DNA of 56,787 nucleotides from Pelagibacteraceae bacterium AG-464-B04. GTDB taxonomy: Bacteria > Pseudomonadota > Alphaproteobacteria > Pelagibacterales > Pelagibacteraceae. Below are positions 7,868 to 16,217 of this stretch, in pieces. Position numbers and translations under genes: made by a program. Under the pieces are notes generated by a model. It did no database searches and had not been told where the DNA came from. It worked only from the letters and a program-made list of their open reading frames with translations. Numbering within the stretch: the stretch's first letter is position 1; the number at the start of each line of letters is the position of its first letter. Where the stretch lies: contig QCRZ01000005.1 in the NCBI GenBank assembly GCA_003209225.1, positions 1 to 56,787 on the forward strand. The letters run 5' to 3'.

Positions 7868-9101
7868 TTATATATTAAAGCCTAAAAATGAAGAAGAAGT
7901 TTCTTTAATTGTAAAAGATCTTTACAAAAAAAATCTTCCAACTGAAATTATAGGATCAAGTTCAAAAAACTTTATAGGCAATAAATTGCAGTGCGCAAAA
8001 ATTTTAAACCTTTCAAAATTATCTGGAATCATTGAATATTTACCTGAAGAGCTTTATATAAAAGTAAAAGCATGTACTCCATTAGTAGAGATTGAGGAAA
8101 TTTTAAGAAAAAACAACCAACAACTTGCTTTTGAACCAATTGATTTTGGTTATATTAGCTTTTCAAAAAGTAATAAAGGTACCGCAGCTGGATATCTTTC
8201 GTGTAATTTTGCTGGTTCCAGAAGATTTAAATCTGGGAGTGTCAGAGATCATGTTTTAGGATTTAGAGGTGTTAACGGCAAGGGAGATATAATCAAATCG
8301 GGTGGAACAGTTGTAAAAAATGTTACAGGTTATGATCTCTCTAAATTAATAACGGGATCTTTTGGCACGCTTATTGCATTAACCGAGATTACTTTTAAAG
8401 TTCTTCCAAAAAAAGATTCTAGCAGTACACTAGTAATTCACGAAAAAAATAAAGAGAAAATAGCAAAATTATTTGATAACCTTCAAAGCTCTAGTAACGA
8501 AATTTCAGGTTCAATATTTGTTCCAGTTGAACCAAATGATAAAAAATATACTAAAAATCGTGAAAAAATATTTAAATTTAATGACCTTAAAAACGAAGGA
8601 TCTTTTTTGGCGATAAGAATGGAGGGATCAAAAAAATCAATTGATGAAAGAATTAGAGGTTTAACTGATGAATTAAACCTTAAAGATAAAACAAAATCTA
8701 TCTTAGATGTTCACCAATCATTATTATTTTGGGAAAGGATAAATAATCTTGAATTGTTTTCTGAGACCTTAAATGGTTTAGTGCGGGTTGTTGTTCCACC
8801 CTCTAGGTGTATTGATTTAATGAAGTATTTAGACCAGAATTATAAATACTACATTGATTGGTGTGGTGCTTTATTTTGGATTGAAATATCAGGTATGGAT
8901 GAAACAAAATTATTAAAAATCAAAGATTATATTATAACGTTAGGTGGATATGTTACAGTTATTAAAAATCCTAAAAATTTGGCACCAATAAAAGATATTT
9001 TTACTATTGATGAAACTAGATTACATATATCAAAAAAAATCAAAGAAAGCTTTGATCCCAAAGGAATTTTTAATCCTGGAAAAATGTACAGGAGTATTTA
9101 A
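7821..9101 (+). CDS. glcE: Glycolate oxidase subunit GlcE (FAD-binding)
   Basis: A 426-residue FAD-binding subunit of the glycolate dehydrogenase complex. It has the shorter GlcE version of the FAD domain, with GTAAGYLSCNFAGSRRFKSG and GSVRDHVLGFRGVNGKGD near residues 110-150 and VTGYDLSKLITGSFGTLIA soon after. It ends with the family's FDPKGIFNPGKM. I chose ATG 7821 because AGGAAGGAAGAG sits just upstream (7806-7817) and the protein then begins MSTEVKI, as homologues do. An in-frame ATG or TTG at 7800 would add seven unneeded residues. It overlaps glcD by 47 bases, and its TAA shares an A with the ATG of glcF. Confidence 0.92.
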   Translation: MSTEVKINSPISQDSNYILKPKNEEEVSLIVKDLYKKNLPTEIIGSSSKNFIGNKLQCAKILNLSKLSGIIEYLPEELYIKVKACTPLVEIEEILRKNNQQLAFEPIDFGYISFSKSNKGTAAGYLSCNFAGSRRFKSGSVRDHVLGFRGVNGKGDIIKSGGTVVKNVTGYDLSKLITGSFGTLIALTEITFKVLPKKDSSSTLVIHEKNKEKIAKLFDNLQSSSNEISGSIFVPVEPNDKKYTKNREKIFKFNDLKNEGSFLAIRMEGSKKSIDERIRGLTDELNLKDKTKSILDVHQSLLFWERINNLELFSETLNGLVRVVVPPSRCIDLMKYLDQNYKYYIDWCGALFWIEISGMDETKLLKIKDYIITLGGYVTVIKNPKNLAPIKDIFTIDETRLHISKKIKESFDPKGIFNPGKMYRSI

Positions 9102-10402
9102 TGCAAACTAATTTCACAGAAAATCAATTAAAAGATAAGGATAATAAATCTTCAGAAAAAATTCTTAGAAAATGTGTTCATTGTGGAATGTGTAATGCAA
9201 CCTGTCCAACGTACCAATTATTAGGTGATGAGCTAGATGGTCCAAGAGGAAGAATTTATTTAATACAAGATATGATTGAGAATGAAAAAAAACCATCTCG
9301 GAATGTTGTTAAGCATATAGATAGGTGTTTGTCTTGTTATAGTTGTATGACCACCTGTCCCTCAGGAGTTAATTATATGCACCTCATTGATCATGGTAGA
9401 AATTATATTGAAAAAAATTACAAAAGACCTTTCGTAGATAGACAAATTAGAAATTTACTTTCAACATTGCTTATTAATCAAAACTTATTTCGTGCCTCAG
9501 GTTTTTTAATTAGACTTCTTAAACCATTTAAATTTTTATTTCCAAAAAAAATTAATACTATGATTACCCTGATGCCTTCAAAATTTCCAAAAAAAAAATT
9601 AGCAGAAAAAGAAATATATCCAGCCAAAAATGGAAAAAAAATCGCTAGAGTTGCTCTTTTATCTGGCTGTGTACAAAAAACACTTTCGCCACAGATTAAT
9701 GAAGCTACTATAAGATTATTAAATCGGCATGGGGTAGAAGTTGTGGTACCTAAAAAAATAGGTTGCTGTGGTTCCTTAAATCACCACTTAGGTAAATCAG
9801 ATTTTGCCCATAAAGATTTTAAAAATAACATTAATGTTTGGTACGAGGAATATTTAAATAAAGGTTTAGACGCAATTATTTCTAATACTTCTGGATGTGG
9901 CACTACTTTAAAGGATTATGGGTTTATTTTTAAAGATGATAAAAAATTTAAAAAAAAAGCAAAAAAAATTTCCGAATTAACAAAAGATATTGCTGAATTT
10001 TTAGCTCAAAACTTAAAACTTAAATTTGAAAAGAAAATAAAAAAAAACAATTATAAAATTGCTTATCATTCAGCTTGTTCTATGCAACATGGGCAAAAAA
10101 TTCATAATGAACCAATAAATTTAATAAAGAAAACAGGAAACGAAGTTGTAGAAATTCCAGATGGACATATTTGTTGTGGTTCTGCAGGGACTTACAATAT
10201 GTTGCAGTCTGAAATTGCAGATAAATTACTCAAAGAAAAAATAATAAATATTCGTAAAGTTAAACCTGATATTATTTCTACAGGCAATATTGGATGTATA
10301 ACTCAAATTTCTAAAGCAACAAGAATTCCAATTTTACATACAGCTGAAATTATTGACTGGTATACAGGAGGACCAAAACCAAAAATTTTATCAAAGCTAT
10401 GA
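9101..10402 (+). CDS. glcF: Glycolate oxidase iron-sulfur subunit GlcF
   Basis: A 433-residue electron-transfer subunit of glycolate dehydrogenase. Two ferredoxin-type 4Fe-4S motifs are near the N-terminus: CVHCGMCNATCP and CLSCYSCMTTCP. Two CCG domains follow: SGCVQKTLSPQIN with IGCCGSLNHHLG, and HSACSMQHGQK with HICCGSAGTYN. These cysteine-rich domains mark GlcF, GlpC and LutA-type subunits. The start overlaps the glcE stop by one base (TAATG), and the next gene overlaps this one by four bases, so the group is tightly coupled. Electrons probably go to quinone. Confidence 0.95.
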   Translation: MQTNFTENQLKDKDNKSSEKILRKCVHCGMCNATCPTYQLLGDELDGPRGRIYLIQDMIENEKKPSRNVVKHIDRCLSCYSCMTTCPSGVNYMHLIDHGRNYIEKNYKRPFVDRQIRNLLSTLLINQNLFRASGFLIRLLKPFKFLFPKKINTMITLMPSKFPKKKLAEKEIYPAKNGKKIARVALLSGCVQKTLSPQINEATIRLLNRHGVEVVVPKKIGCCGSLNHHLGKSDFAHKDFKNNINVWYEEYLNKGLDAIISNTSGCGTTLKDYGFIFKDDKKFKKKAKKISELTKDIAEFLAQNLKLKFEKKIKKNNYKIAYHSACSMQHGQKIHNEPINLIKKTGNEVVEIPDGHICCGSAGTYNMLQSEIADKLLKEKIINIRKVKPDIISTGNIGCITQISKATRIPILHTAEIIDWYTGGPKPKILSKL

Positions 10403-11352
10403 AAAAAGTTTTAATTACTAGAAAATTACTAAAATCTAATGAAAAAAGAATATCCAAAATTTGGAATGCTAAATTAAATTTAAATGATGAAAATTATTCG
10501 CAAAATAAATTGGTTGAATTAAGCAAAGGTTGTGATGCTATTTTAAGTTCCATAGCGGATAAAATTGACATGGAAACAATTGCTAAAATCTCAGATTCAG
10601 TAAAAATTATATCTAATTTTGCGGTTGGTTTTGGAAATATTGATATTAAAGCAGCTAGAAAAAAAAATATTGCTGTCACAAACACTCCTGATGTTTTAAC
10701 TGATGCAACGGCCGAAATAGCCATGTTGCTAATTCTTGGTACAGCAAGAAGAGCTATAGAGGGAATGGAATACGCAAAAAACCAAAATTGGAAATGGTCT
10801 GCGGATTTTTTAACAGGAAAACAACTTGATGGTTCTAGGTTGGGAATTTTAGGAATGGGTAGAATTGGGAGGGCAGTTGCTAAACGAGCAAGAGCTTTTG
10901 GAATGAAAATTCATTACCATAATAGATCTAGATTAAATAAAGATTTAGAGTTTGGAGCAGAATATCATAAAAATATAAAAAGTTTATTTTCTGTGTCAGA
11001 TTTTTTATCAATAAATTGTCCAGCTACATTAGAAACAAAAAATATAATAAATAAAAAAACTTTAGAATTTTTTCCTAAGGATGCAATCATTATTAATAGT
11101 GCAAGAGGTGATATGATTGACGACGAAGCAATGGTTCAGGCTTTAATTAATAAAAAAATTTATGCTTTAGGTTTAGATGTTTATAATGGTGAACCAAATA
11201 TTAATCCAGGCTATATAAAACAACCAAATATTTTTGTCTTACCTCACATAGGAAGTTCTACAGAAAGAACCAGAACTGCAATGGCCGATCTTGCTATCGA
11301 TAATATTGAAGAGTATTTTAAAACTGGAAAGTGCAATAATATAGTTAACTAA
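10399..11352 (+). CDS. D-2-hydroxyacid dehydrogenase (glyoxylate/hydroxypyruvate reductase-like)
   Basis: A 317-residue NAD(P)-dependent D-isomer 2-hydroxyacid dehydrogenase. The nucleotide fold shows RLGILGMGRIGRAVAKRA with the GxGxxG motif near residues 150-155. Catalytic Arg lies in INSARGDMID, Glu in the ALGLDVYNGEP block and His in VLPHIGSST. The N-terminal substrate half has SNFAVGFGNID. Family members reduce glyoxylate or hydroxypyruvate, or act on related acids. With glcDEF directly upstream (4-base overlap), a role in glyoxylate/glycolate interconversion is the best guess. A terminator hairpin begins at its stop codon, closing this operon. Confidence 0.88.
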   Translation: MKKVLITRKLLKSNEKRISKIWNAKLNLNDENYSQNKLVELSKGCDAILSSIADKIDMETIAKISDSVKIISNFAVGFGNIDIKAARKKNIAVTNTPDVLTDATAEIAMLLILGTARRAIEGMEYAKNQNWKWSADFLTGKQLDGSRLGILGMGRIGRAVAKRARAFGMKIHYHNRSRLNKDLEFGAEYHKNIKSLFSVSDFLSINCPATLETKNIINKKTLEFFPKDAIIINSARGDMIDDEAMVQALINKKIYALGLDVYNGEPNINPGYIKQPNIFVLPHIGSSTERTRTAMADLAIDNIEEYFKTGKCNNIVN

Positions 11353-11379
11353 ATACAACTTTCTGTTGTATTTTTTTTT
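11353..11379 (+). terminator. Rho-independent terminator after the glc operon
   Basis: ATACAAC (11353-11359), loop TTTCT, GTTGTAT (11365-11371), then a run of T to 11379. The 7-bp stem is AT-rich, but the long T tract makes it a typical intrinsic terminator. Confidence 0.75.
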
Positions 11380-11455
11380 GTAATTACAAATATACCTAAG
11401 TTCTTGAGCTTTATTTAGAAAGACTCCGATGAGATGATGTGCTTAAATTCAGTTA

Positions 11456-11467
11456 AGTTAATTAACT
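11456..11467. promoter_or_regulatory. Possible operator palindrome upstream of dctP
   Basis: AGTTAATTAACT is a perfect 12-bp palindrome located 26 bases before the dctP start, overlapping a CTTAA/TTAAG inverted repeat at 11442-11457. It could be a repressor site for the TRAP genes. AT-only palindromes are common by chance in DNA of this composition, so support is weak. Confidence 0.2.
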
Positions 11468-11493
11468 AAATGACAAATATAGGGAGGGAACTC

Positions 11494-12639
11494 ATGTCAA
11501 AAAAAGTTAAAACGTTAAAAGGAGTAAAAACTCCTTCAAGACGTAAGTTCTTTAAGACTGCCGCTGCAACAGGTGCTGCTGCTGCTGCAACATTAGCAAT
11601 GCCAAATATTGCTTCTGCTGCAACAACATTGAAAGTACAAGCTGCATGGGGTGGTGGAATTTTCCTAGAGAATGCCAACGCATACGTTAAAAGAGTAAAC
11701 GAAATGTCTGGCGGTAAATTGAAGATCGATCTTTTACCAGTAAATTCTGTAGTGAAAACAAGTCAAATGCAAGATGCAGTTCATAGAGGTGTTCTAGATG
11801 GATGTCACTACGTTCCTGCATATTGGTATAGTAAAGCTGCATCCGCATCTCTTTTCGGAACTGGCCCTTGTTGGGGTTGGAGCGCAAATGAGTTATTAGG
11901 ATGGATACACTATGGAGGTGGTAGAGAACTATATTATGAACTAATGGGTAACTTAGGTTTAAATCTTGTTGGTTTCTTTAATAGTGCAATGCCAGCTCAG
12001 CCACTTGGATGGTTTAAAGAGCAAATCAAAAAATCTTCTCAAATGAAAGGTTTGAAATATCGTACTGTGGGATTAGCAGCAGACGTTCTTGGTGAAATGG
12101 GAATGTCAGTTGTTCAATTGCCAGGTGGAGAAATTCAACCTGCAATGAAGAGTGGTTTGATTGATGCTGCTGAGTTTAACAATCCAACTTCTGATAGTGA
12201 CTTTGGTATGCAAGATGTATCAAAACATTATCACTTAGCAAGTTTCCACCAATCACAGGAAGCTTTTGAGATTGCGTTTAACAAAGGAACATTTGATGGT
12301 TTAGCTCCAGAATTGCAAAAAATTCTTGAGTATGCTTCAGAAGCTGAAAATTCAAACTTCTTCTGGCATAATACTTTAAGGTATGCTGATGACCTTGTTA
12401 AATTGAAAAACAAGCTTGGTGTTAATATTTACAGAACACCAGACGGAGTTATGCAAGATCAATTAAAAGCATGGGATGTAATTACAGCTAAATTTGAAAA
12501 AAGTGATCCTTTCTTCAAAAAAGTTGTAGCATCACAAAAAGTATATGCTAAAAAAGTTATGGCATATTTATTGCTTAATTCACCTGATTATGGAATGGCT
12601 TATAGACATCACTTCGGTGAGCCTACAAAAGCAATTTAA
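11494..12639 (+). CDS. dctP: TRAP transporter periplasmic substrate-binding protein (DctP/TakP type)
   Basis: A 381-residue solute-binding protein of a TRAP transporter. The N-terminus carries a twin-arginine signal (SRRKFFKTAAATG, then an Ala-rich core ending ASAA), so it is exported folded. I chose ATG 11494 because GGGAGGG at 11482-11488 is an excellent ribosome-binding site; an upstream ATG at 11470 would add eight residues. The block LPGGEIQPAMKSGLIDAAEF with PTSDSDFGM matches the 2-oxoacid/lactate subgroup (TakP-like) as I recall it, where this region binds the carboxylate. Substrate is likely a small 2-oxo- or 2-hydroxyacid, in keeping with the oxidase genes upstream. A strong hairpin follows the stop. 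Confidence 0.9.
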   Translation: MSKKVKTLKGVKTPSRRKFFKTAAATGAAAAATLAMPNIASAATTLKVQAAWGGGIFLENANAYVKRVNEMSGGKLKIDLLPVNSVVKTSQMQDAVHRGVLDGCHYVPAYWYSKAASASLFGTGPCWGWSANELLGWIHYGGGRELYYELMGNLGLNLVGFFNSAMPAQPLGWFKEQIKKSSQMKGLKYRTVGLAADVLGEMGMSVVQLPGGEIQPAMKSGLIDAAEFNNPTSDSDFGMQDVSKHYHLASFHQSQEAFEIAFNKGTFDGLAPELQKILEYASEAENSNFFWHNTLRYADDLVKLKNKLGVNIYRTPDGVMQDQLKAWDVITAKFEKSDPFFKKVVASQKVYAKKVMAYLLLNSPDYGMAYRHHFGEPTKAI

Positions 12640-12663
12640 TTAATCAAATAACAATATTTAATA

Positions 12664-12689
12664 AAGGGCGACTTTTACAAGTCGCCCTT
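12664..12689 (+). terminator. Intercistronic hairpin between dctP and dctQ
   Basis: AAGGGCGACTT (12664-12674) pairs perfectly with AAGTCGCCCTT (12679-12689) around the loop TTAC. At 11 bp with six G-C pairs it is one of the strongest hairpins in the window. The downstream tract ATTTAG is short, so it may be a partial terminator or a 3' stability element that lets dctP be made in excess over the membrane subunits. Confidence 0.8.
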
Positions 12690-12709
12690 ATTTAGTTAGA
12701 CTAAATCAA

Positions 12710-13309
12710 ATGGAAAAATTTATATATTTTTTTGAAAGCCTAAGCATTTGGATAGGTAGAGCCTTTGGTTGGTGTATTCTTATTTTAACACTTTCTGTTA
12801 CTTATGAAGTTTTTGTACGTTATGTATTGAACGCCCCCACGGTTTGGGTTTTTGATATGATGGTTCAAATGTATGGTGGTCTTTTTTTAATGGCCGGACC
12901 TTATGCTTTAGCACAAGATGCACATGTTAGAGGAGATGTATTATACAGATTATTTCCAGTTAAAGCTCAAGCATGGATAGATTTGATACTTTATATTTTC
13001 TTCTTCTTCCCTGGAATGTTGGCATTATTTTATTTTGGTTATGAAATAGCATCAGATTCTTGGAGATATAAAGAGGTAAGCTGGAACAGTCCTGCACGAA
13101 TTCAAATATATTATTTTAAATCTTTGATACCTTTGGCTGGTGGACTATTGATTATACAAGGAGTTTCAGAATGCATGAGATGTATTTTGTGCATTAGAAA
13201 TGGTCAGTGGATGAAAAGACATGAGGATGTAAGAGAAACAGAAGAAGATTTAATGAAAAAACAAGCGGAAGAACAAAGACAAAAGAGAGCATTAAATAAA
13301 GGAAACTAA
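12710..13309 (+). CDS. dctQ: TRAP transporter small membrane subunit (DctQ)
   Basis: A 199-residue inner-membrane protein with four hydrophobic segments (about residues 10-35, 50-75, 90-115 and 140-165), the DctQ layout. Family signatures are RYVLNAPTVWVFDMM and GPYALAQDAHVRGDVLY. The C-terminal 35 residues are a charged cytoplasmic tail (EETEEDLMKKQAEEQ-like). It pairs with DctM to form the sodium-driven permease fed by DctP. It lies 70 bases after dctP, past the hairpin, and its stop abuts the dctM start. Confidence 0.92.
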   Translation: MEKFIYFFESLSIWIGRAFGWCILILTLSVTYEVFVRYVLNAPTVWVFDMMVQMYGGLFLMAGPYALAQDAHVRGDVLYRLFPVKAQAWIDLILYIFFFFPGMLALFYFGYEIASDSWRYKEVSWNSPARIQIYYFKSLIPLAGGLLIIQGVSECMRCILCIRNGQWMKRHEDVRETEEDLMKKQAEEQRQKRALNKGN

Positions 13310-14656
13310 ATGACAGATCCACAAGTAGCAATATTTATGCTTTCGCTTTTTATTTTCCTAGTTTTATTAGGATTTCCGATAGCCTTTACTCTTGTTGCAA
13401 TGGGCGTGGGTTTTGGCTATTACGCTTATTTTCAAGAAGGACAACTACTTACCAATAAAATATTTTACCTACTAAATCAAAATACTTATTCTGTTATGGA
13501 AAACGATGTGCTCGTTGCCATACCATTATTTTTATTTATGGGTTACGTGGTTGAAAGGGCAAACATTGTAAATCGTTTGTTTTTCAGTTTGCAATTAGCT
13601 ACACGACATCTTCCAGGTTCTATGGCTGTAGCAGCATTAGCTACTTGTGCAATATTTGCTACAGCAAGTGGAATTATTGGAGCTGTTGTAACATTAATGG
13701 GTTTACTAGCATTTCCAGCAATGGTTAAAGCAAATTATCATCGAGGATTTGCTGCGGGAGTTATTTGTGCGGGAGGAACTTTAGGAATTTTAATTCCACC
13801 AAGCATTATGCTTATTGTTTATGCGGCTATAGCAGAATTATCGCCATTAAGACTTTATGCCGCAGCAATTTTCCCTGGTTTTATATTAGCGGGTTTTTAT
13901 ATGGTTTATGTTGTTACTCGAGCATATTTTAATCCAAGTATTGCACCAAAGCCTTTAGAAGAAGAAGTGCCTCCAACGAAAGTTATTATTATACAATTGC
14001 TAACTTCTTTTGTTCCATTGTTTTTATTAATTTTGTCAGTACTAGGTTCAATTTTACTCGGATTAGCAACTCCAGCAGAAGCTGCTGCAATCGGTGCATT
14101 TGGAGGATTATTTTTAGCATTTTGTTATAGAACACTTACATTCGAAAGTTTAAAACAATCAATTTTTTTAACAGCAAAAACTACTGCCATGGTCTGTTGG
14201 TTATTTGTAGGTTCTTGGACTTTTGCGTCTGTTTTTTCATATCTAGGAGGTCATGCCATCATTGAACATTGGATTGTTGGTATGAATCTGGAACCTTGGC
14301 AATTCCTTGTATTGGTTCAGTTAATAATTTTCTTGTTAGGGTGGCCTTTAGAGTGGACTGAGATATTAATTATTTTCGTACCAATCTTTTTACCAATGCT
14401 TGATACTTTTGGTGTAAATCCATATTTTTTCGCAATGCTAGTTGCTTTAAATCTTCAAACATCATTTTTAACCCCGCCCATGGCCATGGCTGCCTATTAT
14501 TTAAAAGGAGTTGCAGGCGACGCAATTGAGTTACTTGAAATATTTAAAGCAATTATGCCTTATTTATTTATAGTAATATTTACCATGGTACTAATGTATA
14601 ATTTTCCAGGTATAGCATTATTTTTACCAGATTATTTTTTTGGCGTTGGTAAGTAA
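13310..14656 (+). CDS. dctM: TRAP transporter large membrane subunit (DctM)
   Basis: A 448-residue polytopic permease with about 12 membrane segments, the ion-coupled transport subunit of a TRAP system. Typical DctM features are LLGFPIAFTLVAMGVGF near the start, VAIPLFLFMGYVVERA, the GVICAGGTLGILIPPSIML block around residue 155, and the C-terminal FLTPPMAMAAYYLKG. Length is normal. It begins immediately after dctQ and is followed five bases later by an amidase gene, which may share the transcript. Confidence 0.95.
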   Translation: MTDPQVAIFMLSLFIFLVLLGFPIAFTLVAMGVGFGYYAYFQEGQLLTNKIFYLLNQNTYSVMENDVLVAIPLFLFMGYVVERANIVNRLFFSLQLATRHLPGSMAVAALATCAIFATASGIIGAVVTLMGLLAFPAMVKANYHRGFAAGVICAGGTLGILIPPSIMLIVYAAIAELSPLRLYAAAIFPGFILAGFYMVYVVTRAYFNPSIAPKPLEEEVPPTKVIIIQLLTSFVPLFLLILSVLGSILLGLATPAEAAAIGAFGGLFLAFCYRTLTFESLKQSIFLTAKTTAMVCWLFVGSWTFASVFSYLGGHAIIEHWIVGMNLEPWQFLVLVQLIIFLLGWPLEWTEILIIFVPIFLPMLDTFGVNPYFFAMLVALNLQTSFLTPPMAMAAYYLKGVAGDAIELLEIFKAIMPYLFIVIFTMVLMYNFPGIALFLPDYFFGVGK

Positions 14657-14661
14657 AACTC

Positions 14662-15984
14662 ATGTCTTCAATTAAAACTTCTGCAGTAGAAATGGTTCAA
14701 TCCATTAAAAAAGGAGAAATAACATCAGAAGAACTTGTTAAAAAATATATAGAACAAATAAAAAAAAAAGAAAAAAATATCGAAGCTTGGGAATTCTTTG
14801 ATGAAAATCTTGTACTTGCTCAAGCAAAGAAATTGGATGCGTTACATCAAGCGGGTCAACATGGAGACCTTCATGGAATCCCAGTTGGTATTAAAGATAT
14901 TTTCGACACAGGTGATATGCCAACTGAAGATGGTACAGAAATTCATAAAAAAAATTTAAGCTTAAATGATTGTACCGTTGTATCAAAATTAAAACAGGCG
15001 GGAGCAATTATTATGGGAAAAACAGTAACAACTGAACTTGCATATTATTCGCCTGGTAAAACTAAAAACCCTCATGATCTAAACAGAACACCAGGTGGAT
15101 CATCAAGCGGTTCTGCGGCAGCCGTTGCCTCACATATGGTACCACTTTCTGTTGGAAGCCAAACAAATGGTTCTGTAATTAGACCAGCTTCTTATTGTGG
15201 CGTGGTAGGTTATAAGCCTACCAAGGGACTAATTTCGCGGCATTTAGTTTTACAAATTTCTCGAAAATTAGACCAGGTTGGTATTTTTTCTAATTCTATC
15301 GAAGATGCAGCATTAATTAGTGAGCAGCTTATTGGCCATGACAATCAAGATCCTGATACATCATTAAATCCGAAACCAAAATTATTAGCTGCAAGCAGGC
15401 AAAAACCACCAATGGAACCTTTGCTGGCTTATATCAAGTTACCTTTCATGGATAAATTAGATCAAGATACTGTGGATGGGTTTAATGAAGTGAAAGATGA
15501 GCTTAAGGGCCAGGTAGTTGAAATTGAGTTGCCAGAGGGTTTTGCTAAAATACCTGATTGGCATAAAATAATTATGGAATCTGATATGGCAACGTCGTTT
15601 TCAGAAGAATATAAAAATTCTAAAAATAAGCTAAGTGATAAAATTATAGAGGCCATCGAAAGAGGAATGAAGTATACTTCCGTGGAATACAATAACGCTC
15701 TATCAAAAATAGATATAGCCAATGCATACTTTAAACAATTTTTTCACGATTATGATGCAATCTTAACCCCATCTGCGACTGGTGAGGCTCTAAAAGGATT
15801 AAAATCTACGGGAGATCCTATATTTTGTACGGTTTGGACATATTGTGGTATGCCATCTATTAGCTTACCATTGTTACAAGGTAAAAATGGTCTTCCGGTT
15901 GGTGTACAATTAGTATCATCTTTATTTGATGATGAAAGATTATTTAGGAACGCTAGTTGGTTGACAAGTAAAATTAAAAGATGA
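14662..15984 (+). CDS. Amidase signature family hydrolase (GatA-like)
   Basis: A 440-residue amidase-signature enzyme. The Ser-Ser-Lys triad is visible: Lys in GIPVGIKDIFDT, the first Ser in TPGGSSSGSAAAVA, and the nucleophilic Ser in SQTNGSVIRPASYCG. GVVGYKPTKGLISR follows as in the family. It is unlikely to be the tRNA amidotransferase GatA: no gatB or gatC neighbours occur, and the family has many free-standing amidases. Its place at the end of the TRAP genes hints at release of an organic acid and ammonia from an imported amide, which is inference. Confidence 0.85.
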   Translation: MSSIKTSAVEMVQSIKKGEITSEELVKKYIEQIKKKEKNIEAWEFFDENLVLAQAKKLDALHQAGQHGDLHGIPVGIKDIFDTGDMPTEDGTEIHKKNLSLNDCTVVSKLKQAGAIIMGKTVTTELAYYSPGKTKNPHDLNRTPGGSSSGSAAAVASHMVPLSVGSQTNGSVIRPASYCGVVGYKPTKGLISRHLVLQISRKLDQVGIFSNSIEDAALISEQLIGHDNQDPDTSLNPKPKLLAASRQKPPMEPLLAYIKLPFMDKLDQDTVDGFNEVKDELKGQVVEIELPEGFAKIPDWHKIIMESDMATSFSEEYKNSKNKLSDKIIEAIERGMKYTSVEYNNALSKIDIANAYFKQFFHDYDAILTPSATGEALKGLKSTGDPIFCTVWTYCGMPSISLPLLQGKNGLPVGVQLVSSLFDDERLFRNASWLTSKIKR

Positions 15985-15996
15985 TTAGAAAATAAT

Positions 15997-16182
15997 ATGA
16001 AATTTAGTGAAAAGTTTACAATTTTTTTAGGTGTTACACTTGTTGGCGTTTTTTTAATAGGTTTGGCTTGGAGCATAAGTACAGGACTTGCTGGATTTTG
16101 GAGAGGACTTCCTTTTTGGGTAATAGTCATATTATGCATGTCTCTCTTAATTTATGATTCCATAAAAGCAATTAAAAAATAA
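15997..16182 (+). CDS. Small two-helix membrane protein, unknown
   Basis: A 61-residue protein that I do not recognise. It has two hydrophobic segments (about residues 8-28 and 38-54) separated by a short STGLAGFWRG loop, with lysines at both ends (MKFSEK, AIKK), so both termini should face the cytoplasm. It starts 12 bases after the amidase stop. The coding look is supported by tight spacing and a clean membrane topology, not by homology. There is no obvious Shine-Dalgarno site. Confidence 0.55.
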   Translation: MKFSEKFTIFLGVTLVGVFLIGLAWSISTGLAGFWRGLPFWVIVILCMSLLIYDSIKAIKK

Positions 16183-16217
16183 AAAAATTATTTTTATAGA
16201 TAAATTCAAATAATAAA

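Noticed and set aside
14662-15984. Amidase as the tRNA amidotransferase subunit GatA
   Set aside because: No gatB or gatC nearby and the TRAP context points to a free-standing amidase; full proof would need finding the true gatA elsewhere.
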